Assembly (NCBI GenBank): GCA_949373165.1
Contig: CASICO010000017.1
Location: 1-64,000 of the forward strand
Origin: an uncultured Flavobacteriales bacterium
Lineage (GTDB): Bacteria > Bacteroidota > Bacteroidia > Flavobacteriales_D > Sanyastnellaceae
Length of the DNA: 64,000 nt
Reading direction: 5' to 3'
In this document: positions 1 through 9,398 of the stretch, in pieces
Position numbering within the stretch: position 1 is the stretch's first letter
Layout: the number at the start of each line of letters is the position of its first letter
The notes under the pieces: model-generated
What the model was told of the DNA's origin: nothing
What the model saw: only the letters and a program-made list of their open reading frames with translations
The model's database searches: none
Made by a program: the position numbers and the translations under genes

Positions 1-978
1 TCGGCGAATTTGATGGCCTCTTCAACTTGGGCCTTGACTTCTTTGTCAATGGATTTGAGCTCCGCTTCCGTCATCCACTTCTGCTCCACAATCACTTTCG
101 AGACGTGAACGATTGGATCCCGTTGCTGAAAACTCCTCGACTTCGCTCTTCTCGCGGTATTTCTGAGGGTCACTCATGGAGTGGCCTTTGTAGCGGTACG
201 TTTGGATGTCGAGAAGATATGGTCCTGCTCCCGTGCGGCAATGGTCTGCTGCTTTTTTCATGGCCTTGGCGACAGCCTCAGGCGACATGCCATCAACAGA
301 TTCTGCGGGCATCTCATACGACGCACCCAACTTGGACAAATCCGTAACGTTGGTGGTCCGCTCCACAGAGGTTCCCATGGCGTACTTGTTGTTCTCCACC
401 ACATAAATCACGGGAAGCTTCCACGTCATCGCCATGTTGAAAGACTCGTGGAGCATGCCCTGACGCGCAGCGCCATCGCCAAAGAAACAGATGGTAACGT
501 GGTCTTCTTTCCGGTACTTGTCGGCAAACGCGATGCCTGCTCCAAGCCCAATCTGACCGCCCACGATGCCATGACCGCCGAAGAGATTGCGCTCCTTGTC
601 GAACATGTGCATGGACCCTCCTTTCCCCTTGCTGGACCCGGTTTTGCGTCCATAGAGCTCTGCCATGACAACCTTCGGATCTGTCCCGAGCGCCAATGGA
701 TGAGCGTGGTCGCGGTAAGCCGTGATGACCCGATCGGTTGGGCGTGTGCCCTTTACCATTCCGGCGAGAACCGCTTCTTGACCAATGTAAAGGTGGCAGA
801 AACCGCCAAACTTTTGCTGGATATAGAGGTGTCCGCAGCGTTCCTCAAACCGCCTCATCAGCAGCATGTCTCGGTGCCACTTGAGGTAGGTCTCTTTGGA
901 AAACGGCGCAGTGGCCTTCTTCTTCGCTGCCGTCTTGCGGCGAGCGGGTGTCTTTTTAGCAGGCGTGGAAGTCGTCAT
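1..978 (-). CDS. pdhA: Pyruvate dehydrogenase E1 component, alpha subunit (partial, frameshifted)
   Basis: Thiamine-diphosphate E1-alpha subunit that decarboxylates pyruvate in the pyruvate dehydrogenase complex. The start at 978 (MTTSTPAKKTPARRK) opens a Lys/Ala-rich tail of about 25 residues, followed by the E1-alpha core: GGFCHLYIGQEAV, AYRDHAHPL, the ThDP-Mg motif region FFGDGAARQGMLHESFNMA, VVENNKYAMGT, and the phosphorylation-loop-like YRYKGHSMSDPQKYR. After EVEEF the frame is lost. Removing one base from the four-A run at 129-132 restores the expected E1-alpha tail (QQRDPIVHVSKVIVEQKW, then TEAELKSIDKEVK) to the window edge, where the gene is cut before its stop. ispF lies 55 bp upstream on the same strand. 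The identification is firm; the frameshift is probably a sequence error. Confidence 0.93.
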
Positions 979-998
979 GTTGCCCAATTTGCAAGAAG

Positions 999-1006
999 CA
1001 AATATA
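999..1006 (-). promoter_or_regulatory. Putative -7 promoter element for pdhA
   Basis: On the minus strand this reads TATATTTG, a perfect match to the Bacteroidota -7 consensus TAnnTTTG, about 20 bases upstream of the pdhA start at 978. A TTTG lies 15 bases further upstream, a slightly short spacing for the -33 element. It would allow pdhA to be expressed independently of ispF. Confidence 0.45.
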
Positions 1007-1033
1007 CGTCGGACCAAGCGTCAAACAGGCACC

Positions 1034-1519
1034 CTAGCGACCCAACAAAACCACGGCATGTGCACTGATGCCCTTGCCCGTGCCCACAAACCCCAAATGT
1101 TCGGTGGTTGTCGCCTTCACGCCTACCCGATCCACCGGGACATTGAGCAGACCCGCAATGCAATCCCGCATCTGGTCAATGTGGGGCCTCAACTTCGGTG
1201 CTTGCAAGCAAATGGTCGCGTCGACATTCACCACGCCCCAACCATCCGTGCAAACCTTGGACACAGTTTCCTTCAACAACAATTTGCTGTCGATGCCTTT
1301 GAATGCGGCATCCGTGTCGGGGAAATGCGCCCCGATGTCTCCCATGGCCCGAGCGCCAAAAAGGGCGTCACAAATGACATGCAGAAGCACATCGGCATCG
1401 CTGTGACCAACCGCTCCAAAGGGCCCGGGGATTTGTATGCCGCCCAGCCAAAATTCTTCTCCTTCCGCCAGTTGATGAACGTCGTAGCCGTAGCCAATTC
1501 GCAAGTCTCCAAGGCTCAT
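1034..1519 (-). CDS. ispF: 2-C-methyl-D-erythritol 2,4-cyclodiphosphate synthase
   Basis: IspF converts CDP-methylerythritol 2-phosphate to the cyclic diphosphate in the MEP isoprenoid pathway. The 161-residue reading has the family's normal size. Metal ligands are visible as D13 and H15 (RIGYGYDVHQL) and H47 (GHSDADVLLH), the same spacing as the E. coli D8/H10/H42 set. GDIGAHFPDTD and the C-terminal KATTTEHLGFVGTGKG are also present. I chose the ATG at 1519 because the family begins right before R-I-G-x-G-Y-D-V-H, a purine-rich GAGGA sits just upstream, and this start lies just after the porV stop. A longer reading from 1573 would overlap porV. It sits between porV and pdhA on the same strand. 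Confidence 0.95.
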   Translation of the reverse strand: MSLGDLRIGYGYDVHQLAEGEEFWLGGIQIPGPFGAVGHSDADVLLHVICDALFGARAMGDIGAHFPDTDAAFKGIDSKLLLKETVSKVCTDGWGVVNVDATICLQAPKLRPHIDQMRDCIAGLLNVPVDRVGVKATTTEHLGFVGTGKGISAHAVVLLGR

Positions 1520-1526
1520 AAGATCC

Positions 1527-2795
1527 TCAGAAATTGGAGGGGTCACTGTTGTCTGAACCAATGACATCGTCAAAGGCCAGACGCAAAGAGAACCGCAACG
1601 TGTTGGCCAGAGGGTTCTGCTGCGTTGTCGCGATCAAATAGCTCAAGTCGATGTCCAAAACAGTGTACTTGATGCCCGCTCCCAACGTGATAAACTGACG
1701 GTTTCCCTTGGTGTAATGCTCGAAGAAGTATCCCCCACGAACCGCAAACACGCCATTGTAATCGTACTCCAATCCTCCGCCCAAATTGACCTCTCTCAAT
1801 TCCTCTCGGAAAATGCTGCCGGGCTCGATTAAGTATGTGCCATCCCCCTGACGTTCTACAATTCCAGGCGCGTCATAGAAGCTCTGCAGAATGCCAGAAG
1901 CGACCCCCACGTTGGGGTCAAAACCGCTCACAATCAAATCATCATCCTCGCCTTCACCGTATGCGGGTGCCGTCGGCACCAAAAGCTTGTTGGCGTCCAT
2001 GGTGAACGTGAGGTGGTTGTAGTCATCTAAGAAAACTGTAGCCGCAAAGCCCGTCTTGAGGTTGGTGGGAATGAAGTCCCGCTCAGCCGTTTCCGTGTAG
2101 CTCATTTTGGCGCCCACATTCGAAACGCAAACCCCCCAATTCATGCGGCCATCTCTGGTTCCGAATTTGACGTCATCATTGGTGTGAAAGACCCCCACGT
2201 CGACCGCCACAGAGCGGCCAGGGCGGCTGTCTGCCCCCAAGATATTCGTTCCTCCTGTTAGATTTGAGTGGATGTATCGCGCAGTAAAACCCCCACTAAA
2301 ACGGTCCCCGAACTTCTGCGAGAACCCAAAATCAAAGGAGAACTCGTTGGGGCTAAAGTCGCGAATGGCGGTTCCATTGACGTCCGTAAACGTGATGTTG
2401 CCCAACGAAAAATAACGCAATGCCATGCCGATGGCTTGCCGCTTGTTGAGTTTGCGCGTTCCGCTCAGGTATGCGAGGGACATGTCGTCCACCAAGGCGC
2501 GAAGCCATGGCGCATAACCAAGGTGCGCCTCAAAAGTCTGATCTGTAAAGGCCATTCGGGCGGGGTTCCATGCCATGGCAGCGCCATCGGGCGTCAAAGC
2601 CACACCGGCATCCCCCATGGATCCGCTTCGAGAATCGGGCGCAATCATCAGGAACGGGACTGCCGTGGTGATGGTGTTCAGCTGCAACTGCTGCGCAGTT
2701 TCTTCAGGTGTCAACTGCGCTTGAGTAACCGAAGTGCCCGCCAACCATAAACCGAGGAGGCAAAAGGACGAACGAAAGAAAAGCTTGGAGTCCAT
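1527..2795 (-). CDS. porV: T9SS outer-membrane protein PorV (LptO)
   Basis: PorV is a FadL-like beta-barrel that shuttles T9SS cargo from the translocon to the attachment complex, where it partners PorU. The start at 2795 (MDSKLFFRSSFCLLG) gives a clean signal peptide ending near TQAQ; an upstream ATG at 2828 would prepend 11 unneeded residues. After the signal come the family hallmarks ITTAVPFLMIAPDSRSGSMG and GDAGVALTPDGAAMAWNPA, then a long alternating beta-strand pattern, ending in a short Asp/Ser/Asn-rich tail. About 422 residues. It follows porU by 39 bp and is almost certainly co-transcribed with it. Adjacency of porU and porV, with gldJ nearby, is a known arrangement in gliding Bacteroidota such as Flavobacterium johnsoniae. 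Confidence 0.92.
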   Translation of the reverse strand: MDSKLFFRSSFCLLGLWLAGTSVTQAQLTPEETAQQLQLNTITTAVPFLMIAPDSRSGSMGDAGVALTPDGAAMAWNPARMAFTDQTFEAHLGYAPWLRALVDDMSLAYLSGTRKLNKRQAIGMALRYFSLGNITFTDVNGTAIRDFSPNEFSFDFGFSQKFGDRFSGGFTARYIHSNLTGGTNILGADSRPGRSVAVDVGVFHTNDDVKFGTRDGRMNWGVCVSNVGAKMSYTETAERDFIPTNLKTGFAATVFLDDYNHLTFTMDANKLLVPTAPAYGEGEDDDLIVSGFDPNVGVASGILQSFYDAPGIVERQGDGTYLIEPGSIFREELREVNLGGGLEYDYNGVFAVRGGYFFEHYTKGNRQFITLGAGIKYTVLDIDLSYLIATTQQNPLANTLRFSLRLAFDDVIGSDNSDPSNF

Positions 2796-2834
2796 AGTAG
2801 GGGACAATATTACAAGGGAAAAGGTCAATTCAGT

Positions 2835-5800
2835 CTAGTGAAGCAAGACTAGACGGCCTGTTTTCGCAGCCCGCCTCCCTTCGGGGGTTTCAATGTCCAG
2901 TCGATAGAGGTAAGTGCCCGCCCCCAGGGGAGACCCCCCAGATGAAGCGCCATCCCAATGCCAACCATCGACCTGATATCCAGCCGGGGTTTCTGTGCGT
3001 TCTCCCTGCCAAACGACGGTTCCCTGGGAATCGTATATGTGCATGGACATTTTTAATGCGACACAAGCTTGATTGTGCTCAAAACGGAAGGTGGTCCCTC
3101 CAAAACCCACTGGATTTGGATAGTTCACCAACCCATCCAAGAACACATTTAAGTCGGACACCACAACAAAGTCAAGCTGGGCCTTGGCGCTGTTGTTGTG
3201 CACATCCCACGCTTTGAGTTCCAGCGTATGCGGACCTTCGGACAAATCGGAAAACGGAAACACAACCCGGCCACTTTTGTAGGTATCGAGATCGCTGGAG
3301 TAATATTCGTTCAGCACCACAGACGTTTGATCATCCAATGTGGCTTTGAGGTCGTGACCGATGCCGTTTCCTACCGTATTCAACCCTTGTTCATCCTTGA
3401 CCAAGGCATACAAAATGGGATGGGGATCGGTTGTCCCTCCGTCTGCGAATGTGCTGTCGTTCAAGAACAGTGAAATTTCCGGCCCGGTATTGTCCAACAC
3501 TGCGTCTTCCGAAACGCCTCCCACAAAAACAGCTTCGGTGTAGCCATGGGCATCCAGGTCTCCATCCACAGCGTAGTAACTGATTCGGCCTGGAGCCGCG
3601 TCGTAACTGATGTCCCTTGGCACAATGAACTCGAACGCAAAAACACCACCCTCGGCACGAACGGCTCCCGAGTAAAGACGATTCCTCCATTCCTCATAAC
3701 TCACGCCTCCGCTTCCACCATCATTGTTTAAGGTCGTGACTTCCAACTTCTGGTCAAAGACAGTCGGGTAAACAAACCCATTGAAATCCGTCAGGAGGTT
3801 GCCAGACTCATCTGATATGTACCCCCGAACCTCGACCCGATCCAGTGCGCGCAAAGTGTCCGCCATCGCATCCACTGGAATGCCATTGATTTCGCTGGTT
3901 CTCACCTCCGCTTGAGGTATCGCATAAAGCAAGGCCACATCGCCAAGCAAGGTGAAGTTGCGCTTGTTGGAAGAGGCGCCAGAAGAAGGGTGGTTTTTCG
4001 TCCGACGAAGGATGTCGCCTAACCTCTGCCTTTCTCCGTTTGGAGCATCAAACACCACTTCAAAGAATGCCGTATTCAGTTGCTCGTTGGCGTAGCTGTA
4101 CACCACCCGAGTTGTGGTCATCATCGCAATGGCGCCCCCATTGGGGTTCATCACCATGAGCTCTCCCGCCGTTTCCACCTCTGGATCATCAAATCTGGCC
4201 AATTCACACGTTGCCGTGAAGAAAAGCGGCATGCGATTCAAGTTGTCCCAAGAAGAAATTGTCGAGGTATTCAACACCCGTTCATGGGCCCACCCACGAT
4301 CCCCACCATGGCCGATGTAATTCACCAGCAATGCCCCTTCACTCACTTGACGGTCTATGGCATCTTCCGCTTCGGGATAACGCTCTCCACCTGGCGTCAC
4401 CAACTGAGGATAGGCATCCATGAAAATCCGCTTGATGTCAAATGCGCCCACTTCTTCCTCCACACCTTGCGCATGTCCAATGCTGTACACAGTGTGACCT
4501 GTTTCCGTGGGAGTGGAACTGCCATCAAAATCATCTGCCACAAAGCAGATGCGGTTGCGCCAAGGACCAAATGGATTGCCCGCTCCTTCGCCCGGGAGTC
4601 CGCCCGACAGGCAAGCCGCACCCTCAGGGTCGGGATTGCCATTCGAGTAAGCCACCACCTTGGCCACTGCCCCCCATGCTTCGTCCAAATTGCCCGCAGG
4701 GATTCGCCCAACGCCAATGGACAATGAATCCGTCAAGCGTTCAGACGCATGATCGGACAGAAAGCCGAAATAATCATCGGTAACATAGCTCTGGGTTGGC
4801 GTGTGGCTTTGCGCACTCTGGAACGTGATCAACTCATTCCCGGTCCGCGACAAATTGCGGTTTTCATAATTGCCATCGCCAAACAACTGCAGATAGCGCG
4901 GCGCCATGCTTGGGTCCCCTTCAGCCCTGTCATAGAGCATCTTCATGAGCATCTTGAATGCCGTTGGATCCACTCGCCCAGAACTGAAGCAATCATAAAT
5001 AAAACTGGGCTCAAGAACAGCGACTGCCAAGCCCTCTGCTGCGTGAATCTGGGCCAAGCTATCGGCGGCTTCTCTGAGCCCAGGGGCGGTGATCACCACC
5101 AAGTCGACCTGCGGAAGACCATGGACGTCTGTGTTTTGAACCGGACCAATGGGGGTCGGACTGTAAAAACCTGAACCCGTTCCTGCCCGAAAAGACCGGA
5201 TGTCATCGTAAGCCACACGGAACCGAAGGGTGCCCTCTTCGATTCCAAAGGGAATGGCCGAAGGAGCAAGTGGATTTGTTACATCCCAAACGCGCTGCAC
5301 AGACTGACCTTCAGACACAGTCCACTCCACAATTTGCCCCGCCGCCGCCGCCTCGGCCCGAACGAATTCTTGCTGGGACCCACCGGACATATTGGCCTCC
5401 CTGGTCCCTGTGATTCGAACATAATCCAGCCAACCTTTGACATCCGGCGCTTGAGCATCGAGGGAAAGCCCCACTTGAATCAAGTCTGAGCTCGGCGTCC
5501 AAAGCCAATCACCAGTTCCAATCCGCGCTTGACTCACATGGGACTGCGACCCTGTTGCGGGCGGAGCAATGGACCAAATGCTATCCCCCAAGGTGATTTC
5601 ATAAGGACTCACAGCCCCAACAGACCTCCCCATTAACCGCACCTCCAGCCTGGCCGTCTCAGGCAAAACATCGGGGACTTGAAAAGGGATGGTGTGCACT
5701 GGGTTCTGATCGAACACTTCCCCGAAAAAATTCCGCCCAGATCGAATGATGGTTTCTTGCTCGAGCTCGTGAAATTTCCGAAAGTCGGTCACGTCAAGCA

Positions 5801-6395
5801 CCAAGTCGAGGTCCCCCGCCATAGCCGGTTCGCTTTCAATTCGCGCGGGAACACTGTCATCCACACGCAGAAAATACCAAGCCGTATCGGACCACGGATT
5901 CACCGAATGAATCCACTTTTGACTCAAGTTGTCGTACTTCCAATCTTCAGGACCATCCCCGTAGAAGACAAAATGATCCCCGCCATCAAACTGGTTGTCT
6001 CCGTCGTGAATCAACTCAATGGGAATGGGAACCAAATCCAGTGGCCGGGCAAGGCTGTTGTCGATGGGCAAGGGATTGCCGCCATGGCCATATAAGTTGA
6101 CCGATTGAGGGTTCACTGAACTCGGATCCAACCCCAATTCAGTCAAAAAAGCGACGTCCACTTTGTGAAAACCCGTTTTCACAGTGGCCAATCGGTACCA
6201 TTCTCCTTCGGAAAGCGCCGAATGTTCGGGCCAATCGTAATCAAATTGAGCCAAGGCCCCACCTTGGGTGCACCAGAAAAAAACCCACACGACAATGGCA
6301 CGCAAACCCGTTCGATGGGCTGATTTTGCAAGGCTATGCAACGAAAATGGACGGAAGGCCGTTGGGTACATGGAATGGGATAGAATCGCTCGCAT
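2835..6395 (-). CDS. porU: T9SS sortase-like peptidase PorU (family C25)
   Basis: PorU removes the C-terminal signal of T9SS cargo at the cell surface and helps attach it to A-LPS. This reading is about 1186 residues, as expected. A signal peptide (RAIVVWVFFWCTQGGALAQ) precedes an N-terminal beta-rich region. The gingipain-type C25 domain starts near DLVVITAPGLREAADSLAQ and carries the catalytic His in LLVNYIGHGGDRGW (H696) and Cys in PLFFTATCELARFDD (C730). The end has an immunoglobulin-like/CTD-like section with YPNP and GAGTYLYRLDI, which resembles PorU's own T9SS-type tail. Start codons at 6395 or 6371 are both possible. It is divergent from the porP/sprF-like gene and heads porU-porV-ispF-pdhA. 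Confidence 0.93.
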   Translation of the reverse strand: MRAILSHSMYPTAFRPFSLHSLAKSAHRTGLRAIVVWVFFWCTQGGALAQFDYDWPEHSALSEGEWYRLATVKTGFHKVDVAFLTELGLDPSSVNPQSVNLYGHGGNPLPIDNSLARPLDLVPIPIELIHDGDNQFDGGDHFVFYGDGPEDWKYDNLSQKWIHSVNPWSDTAWYFLRVDDSVPARIESEPAMAGDLDLVLDVTDFRKFHELEQETIIRSGRNFFGEVFDQNPVHTIPFQVPDVLPETARLEVRLMGRSVGAVSPYEITLGDSIWSIAPPATGSQSHVSQARIGTGDWLWTPSSDLIQVGLSLDAQAPDVKGWLDYVRITGTREANMSGGSQQEFVRAEAAAAGQIVEWTVSEGQSVQRVWDVTNPLAPSAIPFGIEEGTLRFRVAYDDIRSFRAGTGSGFYSPTPIGPVQNTDVHGLPQVDLVVITAPGLREAADSLAQIHAAEGLAVAVLEPSFIYDCFSSGRVDPTAFKMLMKMLYDRAEGDPSMAPRYLQLFGDGNYENRNLSRTGNELITFQSAQSHTPTQSYVTDDYFGFLSDHASERLTDSLSIGVGRIPAGNLDEAWGAVAKVVAYSNGNPDPEGAACLSGGLPGEGAGNPFGPWRNRICFVADDFDGSSTPTETGHTVYSIGHAQGVEEEVGAFDIKRIFMDAYPQLVTPGGERYPEAEDAIDRQVSEGALLVNYIGHGGDRGWAHERVLNTSTISSWDNLNRMPLFFTATCELARFDDPEVETAGELMVMNPNGGAIAMMTTTRVVYSYANEQLNTAFFEVVFDAPNGERQRLGDILRRTKNHPSSGASSNKRNFTLLGDVALLYAIPQAEVRTSEINGIPVDAMADTLRALDRVEVRGYISDESGNLLTDFNGFVYPTVFDQKLEVTTLNNDGGSGGVSYEEWRNRLYSGAVRAEGGVFAFEFIVPRDISYDAAPGRISYYAVDGDLDAHGYTEAVFVGGVSEDAVLDNTGPEISLFLNDSTFADGGTTDPHPILYALVKDEQGLNTVGNGIGHDLKATLDDQTSVVLNEYYSSDLDTYKSGRVVFPFSDLSEGPHTLELKAWDVHNNSAKAQLDFVVVSDLNVFLDGLVNYPNPVGFGGTTFRFEHNQACVALKMSMHIYDSQGTVVWQGERTETPAGYQVDGWHWDGASSGGSPLGAGTYLYRLDIETPEGRRAAKTGRLVLLH

Positions 6396-6507
6396 GACCA
6401 ACGCATCGAAGGCATTGGTTATTGCATTAGAACAAAGATGCCTGCCAATTCCCACAAGTTTGTAATTTTCACGATCTTATACAGGACTAACGTCTGGTAG
6501 AAACCGC

Positions 6508-7539
6508 ATGGACATGAAGCCCACTCAGCCCACCCGAAATACAGTGCTCGGCGCAATGACGTTGCCCGTTTTGGCACTCGCCATCGCTTGTTTTGGCACC
6601 TTCTCGCCACAAAGCGCTTCGGCCCAGGACGCGGAATTCACCCAGTTCTATTCCAACCCCATCTATTTGAACCCTGCTTTTGCGGGTGCGGCACGCTGCC
6701 CTCGGTTTGTAATGAACTACCGGAACCAATGGCCGGCGATGAGTGGCAATTACGTGACATCCGCCGCCTCATATGACCAGCACATCCCCAGCATTTCTGG
6801 AGGATTGGGGTTGATCGTCATGAATGACAGGGCCGGAAGGGGAACCCTCAGTACCTCACGAATCAGCGGCATTTACAGCTACCAGCAGGCCGTTAGTCGG
6901 AAATTCTCCATCAAAGCGGGTTTTGAGGCCACCTACTTCCAAAAAGCATTGGATTGGAATTCCCTCACCTTCGGGGACATGATCGACCCTAGAAAGGGGT
7001 TCATCTACACATCCCAAGACCAACCGAGAGGTGGGAAAGTGAGCCAAGTGGACTTCAGCGCAGGCATCATTGGCTTCAGCAAAAAAGTGTATTTCGGTTT
7101 CGCCGCTCACCACCTGAACGAACCCAACGAAAGTCTTGTGGTTGGATTGAGCCGTCTCCCGATGAAGCTGACCGCCCACTTTGGCGCCTTGTTGCCATTG
7201 GATGGTGATGCGAGATATGCCTCCGCCTTCATTTCCCCGAACATTCTATATCGACGCCAAGGAGAATTCCAGCAAATGAATGTGGGTGGCTACGTCAGCA
7301 AAGGGCCCATTGTTGGTGGAATTTGGTATCGAGGAATCCTTGGCACTCAATATCGCGACGCTTTTATCGTTACCCTTGGCATACAATCCGATGTCATCAA
7401 ATTCGGCTACAGCTACGACGTAACAGTGTCTGACTTAACTCCTGCCACCGGTGGTGCGCACGAGGTAAGCATGTCACTCAACTTCGATTGCCGTGCCAAA
7501 CGCGTGAAATTTAGAAGTCCTCCCTGTCCTGGTTTTTGA
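6508..7539 (+). CDS. PorP/SprF family T9SS membrane protein
   Basis: About 343 residues with a signal peptide (the hydrophobic stretch LPVLALAIACFGTF ends at SASAQ), followed immediately by the family hallmark QDAEFTQFYSNPIYLNPAFAG. The rest is an outer-membrane beta-barrel pattern (SAGIIGFSKKVYFGFAAHHL, VGGIWYRG, VIKFGYSYDVTVSDL). PorP is a core T9SS barrel, while SprF-type paralogues assist secretion of specific cargo. The family is expanded in Bacteroidota, so I cannot say which this is. It is transcribed toward gldJ with a 34-bp gap, divergent from porU. This placement next to core T9SS genes rather than a large cargo gene is worth noting. Confidence 0.88.
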   Translation: MDMKPTQPTRNTVLGAMTLPVLALAIACFGTFSPQSASAQDAEFTQFYSNPIYLNPAFAGAARCPRFVMNYRNQWPAMSGNYVTSAASYDQHIPSISGGLGLIVMNDRAGRGTLSTSRISGIYSYQQAVSRKFSIKAGFEATYFQKALDWNSLTFGDMIDPRKGFIYTSQDQPRGGKVSQVDFSAGIIGFSKKVYFGFAAHHLNEPNESLVVGLSRLPMKLTAHFGALLPLDGDARYASAFISPNILYRRQGEFQQMNVGGYVSKGPIVGGIWYRGILGTQYRDAFIVTLGIQSDVIKFGYSYDVTVSDLTPATGGAHEVSMSLNFDCRAKRVKFRSPPCPGF

Positions 7540-7573
7540 CCTCATTCCCTGCAAGGAACCCCAATAGAAAGCG

Positions 7574-9325
7574 ATGCAGAAGCTCCATTCCATCCTCTTC
7601 CTCTCCTCAGTAGTCCTGATCTCGGCTGTCATCCTCTCTTCCTGCTCAGGAAGTGGCTCTGGCGCAACGGGATGGGCTTACAACGACTCGGAGAATGGCG
7701 GATTCCAACAATTGCCATACCTCGGCCAAGAAACGGGGCCAGGCTTGGTCTTCGTTGAAGGCGGCACGTTCACCATGGGCCAAGTCGAGGACGACTTGAC
7801 TGGATCATGGGACAACATTCCCCGCCGTGTGACGGTGAGCTCTTTCTACATGGATGAAGTAGAAGTCACCAATTACTACTGGCTAGAATACCTGTTTTGG
7901 TTGAACCGTGTTTACGGAGAAGGCTACCCAGAAGTCGTGCAACGTGCCAAGCCAGACACACTGGTTTGGAGAGATCCACGTGCCTACAACGAACCCTATG
8001 TAAACTACTACCTCCGGCACCCTGCTTTCCGCGACTACCCAGTGGTGGGTGTTTCTTGGCTGCAGGCCAATGATTTTTGTAAGTGGCGAACGGACAGGGT
8101 CAACGAGCAAATCATGGTTCGGGAAGGATTTTTGGTCCACAACCCAACTGGACAAGTCGACGACAGCTATTTCAGCACCGAAACCTACCTCGACGGTCAA
8201 TACGAGGAAGCGGCAAAAGCGGCTGACGGAATTAAAGATTTGCGCCCCAATGGAGTGGGCTACAGAAATGTGAGCATGAGCGATGGCATCTTACTCCCCG
8301 ACTACCGGCTTCCAACAGAGGCTGAATGGGAATATGCGGCCCTGTCTCTGATTGGCAATAGCGGTGAAGAATTGATCACAAGCCGCAGAACCTATCCTTG
8401 GGACGGTCACTACGTTCGCAACGATGACAGCCGTGGCAAGTTCTACGGAGAAATCAATGCCAACTTTGTCCGTGCCCGTGGAGACTACATGGGTGTAGCC
8501 GGAGCCCTGAATGACAATGCCGACGTGACGGCGCCAGTCTACAGCTACGCGCCAAACGATTACGGCCTCTACAACATGGCCGGCAACGTGAGCGAGTGGG
8601 TCATGGACGTTTACCGTCCCGGAACCCATCAAGACGCTCAAGAGTTCAGGCCCTTCCGAGGCAACGTCTTTTCTACCAAACTGCTCAACAGTGAAGGAAA
8701 CGTCACCGACAAACTCGATTATGTAGAGTATGACATTGACGCCGTCGAGGAAGACCTCACCACCTATGAAGAGGAAACAGCAGGTCGATTGACGAGCGAG
8801 GGACAAAACCTGATTGACAACTTGAAGTCAAAAATGGAAAGCGCCAATGAGGACATGGACGTCAAACGCATTGAAGAAGCGATGACCAAAATGGATGAGG
8901 CATTGGACCTCATCGAAGAGAGCGAAGCGCCAAGCGCCAGTGACTTGAGGAAGTTCTGGACGCGCAACATCATCAATACGCCAGGTCAAATGCGCTACCG
9001 AAAAGTGACGGTAGAAGAAAATCTGGGGCGTCGGAACTACCAGCAAGCCGACAACATCGATTATCTTGATGGTGACCTCGAGAGCTCCATTTTCTTTGAC
9101 CAACAAGACGATGGCGACGACTTGGTATATGATTATGGTGAGACCTCCTTGGTCAACGACAATGTTCGGGTTTACAAAGGCGGAAGCTGGAATGACCGGG
9201 TCTACTGGATCATTCCCGGCACACGTCGATTCCTAGAAGAAAATCAAAGCTCCTCTACCATTGGATTCCGTTGTGCCATGACCCGTGTTGGGTCTCCCAG
9301 TGGCAACGCCATGGGCAACAATTGA
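7574..9325 (+). CDS. gldJ: Gliding motility / T9SS lipoprotein GldJ
   Basis: GldJ is an outer-membrane lipoprotein needed for gliding and for stability of the T9SS motor/track proteins. The N-terminus has a lipobox (VILSSC, Cys24). Residues from about 52 form a formylglycine-generating-enzyme-like (SUMF1) fold without obvious enzymatic role in this family: GLVFVEGGTFTMGQVEDD, MDEVEVTNYYWLEYL, LPTEAEWEYAA, YNMAGNVSEWVMDVY and, near the end, VYKGGSWNDRVYW and STIGFRCAM. Between about residues 378 and 457 a strongly charged, helix/coiled-coil-like insertion interrupts the fold. 583 residues, close to the usual size. It is followed by murF, as in other gliding Bacteroidota, but separated by a terminator-like hairpin. 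Confidence 0.93.
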   Translation: MQKLHSILFLSSVVLISAVILSSCSGSGSGATGWAYNDSENGGFQQLPYLGQETGPGLVFVEGGTFTMGQVEDDLTGSWDNIPRRVTVSSFYMDEVEVTNYYWLEYLFWLNRVYGEGYPEVVQRAKPDTLVWRDPRAYNEPYVNYYLRHPAFRDYPVVGVSWLQANDFCKWRTDRVNEQIMVREGFLVHNPTGQVDDSYFSTETYLDGQYEEAAKAADGIKDLRPNGVGYRNVSMSDGILLPDYRLPTEAEWEYAALSLIGNSGEELITSRRTYPWDGHYVRNDDSRGKFYGEINANFVRARGDYMGVAGALNDNADVTAPVYSYAPNDYGLYNMAGNVSEWVMDVYRPGTHQDAQEFRPFRGNVFSTKLLNSEGNVTDKLDYVEYDIDAVEEDLTTYEEETAGRLTSEGQNLIDNLKSKMESANEDMDVKRIEEAMTKMDEALDLIEESEAPSASDLRKFWTRNIINTPGQMRYRKVTVEENLGRRNYQQADNIDYLDGDLESSIFFDQQDDGDDLVYDYGETSLVNDNVRVYKGGSWNDRVYWIIPGTRRFLEENQSSSTIGFRCAMTRVGSPSGNAMGNN

Positions 9326-9350
9326 GGCCAACCAACGACTGTTCATTCCG

Positions 9351-9390
9351 AACCCCGCACTGGCTCAACCGGTGCGGGGTTCTTCTTTTC
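9351..9390 (+). terminator. Intrinsic terminator after gldJ
   Basis: A ten-base stem, AACCCCGCAC (9351-9360) paired with GTGCGGGGTT (9372-9381), closes an 11-base loop and is followed by a T-rich tract (cttcttttctt). It lies 26 bp past the gldJ stop and ends only about 10 bp before the murF start at 9399. Confidence 0.75.
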
Positions 9391-9398
9391 TTGTCCCC

